Positions 61,170 through 64,000 of a stretch of 64,000 bases of DNA are shown here, piece after piece. Positions within the stretch are counted from its first letter, which is position 1, and each line of letters begins with the position of its first letter. Source of the stretch: Verrucomicrobiota bacterium (GTDB lineage: Bacteria > Verrucomicrobiota > Verrucomicrobiia > Limisphaerales > UBA11320); assembly GCA_016199985.1 (NCBI GenBank), contig JACQFQ010000014.1:1-64000 (forward strand), given 5' to 3'. The notes beneath the pieces were generated by a model. The model ran no database searches and had not been told where the DNA came from. It saw nothing but the letters and a program-made list of their open reading frames with translations. A program made the position numbers and the translations under genes.

Positions 61170-62257
61170 GGGGCAGGGGGGGGACGAGGGCCGCGGACGG
61201 GGAGCGCGTTCAATGGCCCCAGCTCGTAAAGATTCGAAAGATCCGTCTGCCGGCGGTCGAACCCGAGATCGCGCATTTGCTCCGCCTGCCTGGCGACGCT
61301 GCGCTGGATGGGGTCGGTGGTGAACTCAAGGCGCTTCCAGCTCGAGGCGAGAATCTCCTTCGACATGCCGCGCTTGGTTTCCTGCGCCAGCTCCTGGTTC
61401 ACCAGCGCCTGCGCCTCCTGCGGATGCAGCCCGATCCACTCCGTGAGCGCGGCGTGCGCGGCGACAAATTTTTCGAGCGCTTCGCGATGCTGCGTCAGCA
61501 GCCGGACACTGCTCACCAGGAGCGTGGTCGCGTAGCGACCCCCGGTCTCGGGCCAGCGGGCCGACTCTTCGAAGTAAACGGCGCCGCCGGCTTCGTTGAC
61601 GAGCCGGGACACCCAGGGCTCAACGGTCCACACAGCGTCGAGATCCTTCTTGATGAAGAGGGCGTAAAGGTCCGGATTCGCGCTCGGTATCACCATCACG
61701 TCCCCGCCGGTCAGGGTGACCTTGTGGCCGACGGAGCGAAGCCACGACCGCGCCGCGAGGTCCTGGGTGTTCGCCAGTTGGGGGGTTCCGATGGTCTTGC
61801 CGCGAAAATCGGCGTCACCGCGAATCCCGGCGCGCGGTTGCACCACCAGCGCGGCGCCGCCGCTGCACGAGCCCGAGACGATCCGGATATCCTTTCCCTT
61901 CATCCGAGCGTACGCGTTCAGCGTGGGCGCGGCGCCCACATAAGTCAGATCGAGGGTGCGGGCGAGAATCGCCTCCATCGCGCCGCCGCCACTGCTGTAG
62001 ATATACCAGTCCAGGGTCACATCCTCGCCCAACCGCGGCTCGAACCAGGGCTTGCCTTCGCGGGCCAGGGCCCGGGCGATCAACGCCTGGGCGTGAGTGA
62101 TATTGGGAAAATGTCCGACTCTCAGAACCCATTTTTCCTTTGCTCCGCAATCCAGGGCATGGACAAGGATCAAGCCTGCGACAACGAGCGCGGCCAGCGC
62201 CGGCCCTCGGGACCAACGCGTGTCGGAGACACGAACCTCCCGCGGGGCATGAGCCAT
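61166..62257 (-). CDS. ABC transporter substrate-binding protein (SsuA/NrtA-like)
   Basis: A 363-residue periplasmic binding protein. The start at 62257 gives MAHAPREVRVSDTRWSRGPA and a hydrophobic signal region (ALAALVVAGLILVHALDCGA). The mature part matches the SsuA family: VLRVGHFPNITHAQALIARA, LDLTYVGAAPTLNAYARM, GKTIGTPQLANTQDLAARSW, and the fold end near RYATTLLVSSVRLL. The exact substrate (sulfonate, taurine, nitrate, nitrile or pyrimidine) cannot be decided. A small hairpin precedes the gene. First gene of the operon. Confidence 0.9.
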   Translation of the reverse strand: MAHAPREVRVSDTRWSRGPALAALVVAGLILVHALDCGAKEKWVLRVGHFPNITHAQALIARALAREGKPWFEPRLGEDVTLDWYIYSSGGGAMEAILARTLDLTYVGAAPTLNAYARMKGKDIRIVSGSCSGGAALVVQPRAGIRGDADFRGKTIGTPQLANTQDLAARSWLRSVGHKVTLTGGDVMVIPSANPDLYALFIKKDLDAVWTVEPWVSRLVNEAGGAVYFEESARWPETGGRYATTLLVSSVRLLTQHREALEKFVAAHAALTEWIGLHPQEAQALVNQELAQETKRGMSKEILASSWKRLEFTTDPIQRSVARQAEQMRDLGFDRRQTDLSNLYELGPLNALPVRGPRPPPAP

Positions 62258-62289
62258 GCCCGGAGGGAGGAGGGCGTATCGAGTGGATG

Positions 62290-62315
62290 CGCCTTGCTTC
62301 GTCAGGTTCAAGGCG
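62290..62315 (-). promoter_or_regulatory. Hairpin in the leader of the transporter operon
   Basis: On the transcribed strand CGCCTTG and CAAGGCG pair as a perfect seven-base stem around a 12-base loop (AACCTGACGAAG), about 35 bases ahead of the binding-protein start. The loop recalls part of the TPP aptamer, but the other conserved pieces are missing. A role in regulation is possible, not shown. Confidence 0.3.
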
Positions 62316-62553
62316 GGGAAGGCTATGGGCACGCCAGAGTTTAGCAAGCGGGAACAGCGCGCGGCAGGCGTCGGCGGCCTTTTCGTCCTGTGGTGTGGAG
62401 AGATCCGCACAGAAGGGCAGCGCGTCTCATTTGGCCGTGCTGGCTCCTTTTACGCGGCAACATTCACGACACCTCCCTGTTGCTTATCGGGAAGATTCCC
62501 TCCCGGCGGGCTCTTCTTGTCCGTTCCGCGCCCCCATCGCGGTTCGCGCTCCG

Positions 62554-63312
62554 CTACCCCAGTGTGACGCCGACTGGACAGTGGTCGGAGCCCATGACTT
62601 CGGGGAGGATGAAGGCGGTTTTTAAGGCGGGTCGGAGTTGTGGCGAGATGATGAAGTAATCGATGCGCCATCCCACGTTCCTGGACCGTGCCGCGGATTG
62701 CTGGCTCCACCAAGTGTAGTGCCCCGGGCCTTTTTCGAACTCGCGGAAGGTGTCGATGAACCCCGTCTCCAGAAGCCGGCTGAATTCGCGACGCTCCTCC
62801 ATCGTGAATCCCGCGTTGCGCGTGTTGGTCTTCGGGTTCGCCAGATCAATTTCGGTGTGCGCAACGTTCAGGTCGCCGCAGACCGCCACCGGCTTCTTGC
62901 GGTTCAGCGCCACCAGATGGGCCCGGAAAGCCGGCTCCCATTCCTTCGTCCGATAGTCCAACCGCTCGAGCTCCCGCTTGGAGTTGGGGGTGTAAACATT
63001 CACCAGATAGAAGTCGTCGTACTCGTGCGTGATGACCCGGCCCTCGTTGTCGTGCTGGGAGGCTCCCAGGCCGAGCGCCACCGAGCGCGGCTTCTTCTTG
63101 GAAAAGATCGCCGTGCCCGAGTAGCCCGGCTTCACCGCTGAGTTCCAGGACTGATGATACCCTTGCGCGAAGAATAGGTCCGTCACCTGTTCCTGTCGCG
63201 CCTTGGTCTCCTGCAGGCAGACAATGTCCGGCGTCTGCTTTTCGATGAAGGCCCCCAAGCCCTTGTTCAGCGCGGCCCGGATCCCGTTGACGTTCCATGA
63301 GAGCAGCTTCAT
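62554..63312 (-). CDS. xthA: Exodeoxyribonuclease III (AP endonuclease)
   Basis: ExoIII repairs abasic sites and 3' ends. The 252-residue protein has the family motifs: MKLLSWNVNGIRAAL at the start, PDIVCLQETKAR (catalytic Glu), YTPNSKRELERLDYR, VAVCGDLNVAHTEIDL (Asp-Asn), WRIDYFIIS, and MGSDHCPVGVTL (Asp-His at the end). The start at 63312 is preferred because it matches the family and overlaps the hydrolase stop (ATGA); a start at 63318 adds two residues. It is transcribed in the same direction as the upstream hydrolase gene. Confidence 0.96.
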   Translation of the reverse strand: MKLLSWNVNGIRAALNKGLGAFIEKQTPDIVCLQETKARQEQVTDLFFAQGYHQSWNSAVKPGYSGTAIFSKKKPRSVALGLGASQHDNEGRVITHEYDDFYLVNVYTPNSKRELERLDYRTKEWEPAFRAHLVALNRKKPVAVCGDLNVAHTEIDLANPKTNTRNAGFTMEERREFSRLLETGFIDTFREFEKGPGHYTWWSQQSAARSRNVGWRIDYFIISPQLRPALKTAFILPEVMGSDHCPVGVTLG

Positions 63313-64000
63313 GGCCATTGCGACGTCAGCCAGGTCTTCACGATCTCGACAAGCTTCGCCGTGTGCTCGTTGGCGAAAACGTGGTTGCTTCCGGGCATTT
63401 CGACAAACTGGGTTGTGGCCTTGGAGGCTTTCGCGAGGATGTCGCGCGAATCCTGGATGGGGACCACGTCATCCTCGGTTCCATGAACCAAAAGCCATGG
63501 AACCCGGATCGCGCCGCCGCGGTCGGCAAGACTGCCGATCGAGCCGAGGTCCTTCATGTAGGCGGAAGAGAGCGGACAGGCGGGATCATCCCACATGTTC
63601 CCCTGGTCGGGGATGACGCTTCCGAACTCGCGTCGCGCGAAGTCGGCGGTGTGGACCATGCCGGCGAGCGAGATCAGCCAGCGGATCCGCGGATCCTGGC
63701 TGGCTCGCAGCACGCCCACCGCGCCGCCCATGCTGTGTCCGGCGTAGCAGACCTTCCATCCATCGACCGCGTCCAGGACGCCGCCGAGGTCCTGAACCTC
63801 CTTGCTGATGTTCGAATCCACGAAGCGACCCCCCGAGCCGCCGTTGCCTGAGTAAGAGAAGCGGAGCACTGGATGGCCTGCCGCGGAGAGGCCTTCGGCG
63901 AGAGCGACCAGAAAGGGGCGATCCTTGTTTCCTGTGACGCCATGGCCGAGCACGACGAGGTTGCGGATTCCGGGACGTCCGGGGTGAAACGTGTAGTCGA
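63309..64000 (-). CDS. Alpha/beta hydrolase (5' partial)
   Basis: Serine hydrolase of the alpha/beta fold, cut off at its N-terminus by the window edge. The visible 230 residues start DYTFHPGRPGIRNLVVLGHG and contain the oxyanion region HGVTGNKDRP, the nucleophile elbow YAGHSMGGAVG, an acidic residue in LLVHGTEDDVVPIQ and the histidine in EMPGSNHVFA, that is, a full Ser-Asp-His triad. The family includes serine aminopeptidase S33-type and lysophospholipase-like enzymes; the substrate is unknown. Its stop overlaps the xthA start. Confidence 0.85.
   Translation of the reverse strand, partial: DYTFHPGRPGIRNLVVLGHGVTGNKDRPFLVALAEGLSAAGHPVLRFSYSGNGGSGGRFVDSNISKEVQDLGGVLDAVDGWKVCYAGHSMGGAVGVLRASQDPRIRWLISLAGMVHTADFARREFGSVIPDQGNMWDDPACPLSSAYMKDLGSIGSLADRGGAIRVPWLLVHGTEDDVVPIQDSRDILAKASKATTQFVEMPGSNHVFANEHTAKLVEIVKTWLTSQWP

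Noticed and set aside
62258..62340. A TPP riboswitch upstream of the importer
   Set aside because: Only the GAACCTGA fragment is present; the CTGAGA motif and the downstream aptamer half are not found.
1..64000. CRISPR arrays, tRNA or rRNA genes, insertion sequences, prophage
   Set aside because: No regularly spaced repeats, cloverleaf-like segments, transposase, integrase or phage structural genes were recognised by reading; short or divergent cases could be missed without a search.

Overview
This GC-rich window reads as a chromosomal segment of a Gram-negative member of the PVC superphylum, most likely Verrucomicrobiota. Evidence: lipid A genes including an LpxC-FabZ fusion; a meso-DAP-type MurE (DNPR motif); a complete-looking but divergent FtsZ; a SecA with a large internal insertion; and families common in that phylum (DUF1080 and DUF6799-like proteins, a DUF1552 protein, a Tat-exported Gfo/Idh/MocA protein). 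The placement is inference from gene content; there is no rRNA gene here. No tRNA, rRNA, CRISPR, insertion sequence, phage or plasmid gene was recognised.

Layout. 1-1266: end of a ribosomal operon (rpoA 3' part, rplQ), closed by a perfect hairpin terminator that also serves the convergent unit. 1372-10191, minus strand: queA, a secreted Gfo/Idh-like protein, uvrA and a large secreted TPR protein. 10394-29560, plus strand: a full division and cell-wall (dcw) cluster in the order mraZ, unknown, rsmH, ftsL-like, ftsI-type PBP, murE, murF, mraY, murD, LysM protein, ftsW, murG, murB, ddl, ftsQ, ftsA, ftsZ. A two-copy MraZ operator lies just ahead of mraZ, and murC is absent from its usual place between murG and murB. 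29667-37537: accessory genes (MFS transporter, lipoprotein, small membrane protein, DUF1080 and DUF6799-like secreted proteins, DUF1552 protein, class V aminotransferase, one probable gene remnant). 37720-43354: secA, grpE, dnaJ, rsmE (protein export, chaperones, rRNA methylation). 43606-46313: a FecR-domain surface protein overlapping an outer-membrane beta-barrel gene. 46359-55414: M42 peptidase, short UvrC-like nuclease, BatE-like TPR protein, tlyA, NAD kinase, a LacI regulator, an Ada-like methyltransferase, aroC and a MoxR ATPase. 55995-59431: an aldo/keto reductase, then lpxC/fabZ and lpxA. 59590-64000, minus strand: an SsuABC/TauABC-type importer, exonuclease III and a partial alpha/beta hydrolase.

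How it fits together. Most of the window is housekeeping: the dcw cluster makes lipid-linked peptidoglycan precursors (MurE, MurF, MurD, MraY, MurG), supplies MurNAc and D-Ala-D-Ala (MurB, Ddl), polymerises them (FtsW with the PBP) and places the septum (FtsZ, FtsA, FtsQ, FtsL-like). LpxC-FabZ and LpxA supply the outer leaflet and fatty-acid elongation. I did not find a clear new defence or mobile system. The features most worth a second look are the FecR/barrel pair, a Gfo/Idh protein that has lost both catalytic residues, an aldo/keto reductase that has lost its Fe-S cysteines, the missing murC, and the unknown protein encoded between mraZ and rsmH.
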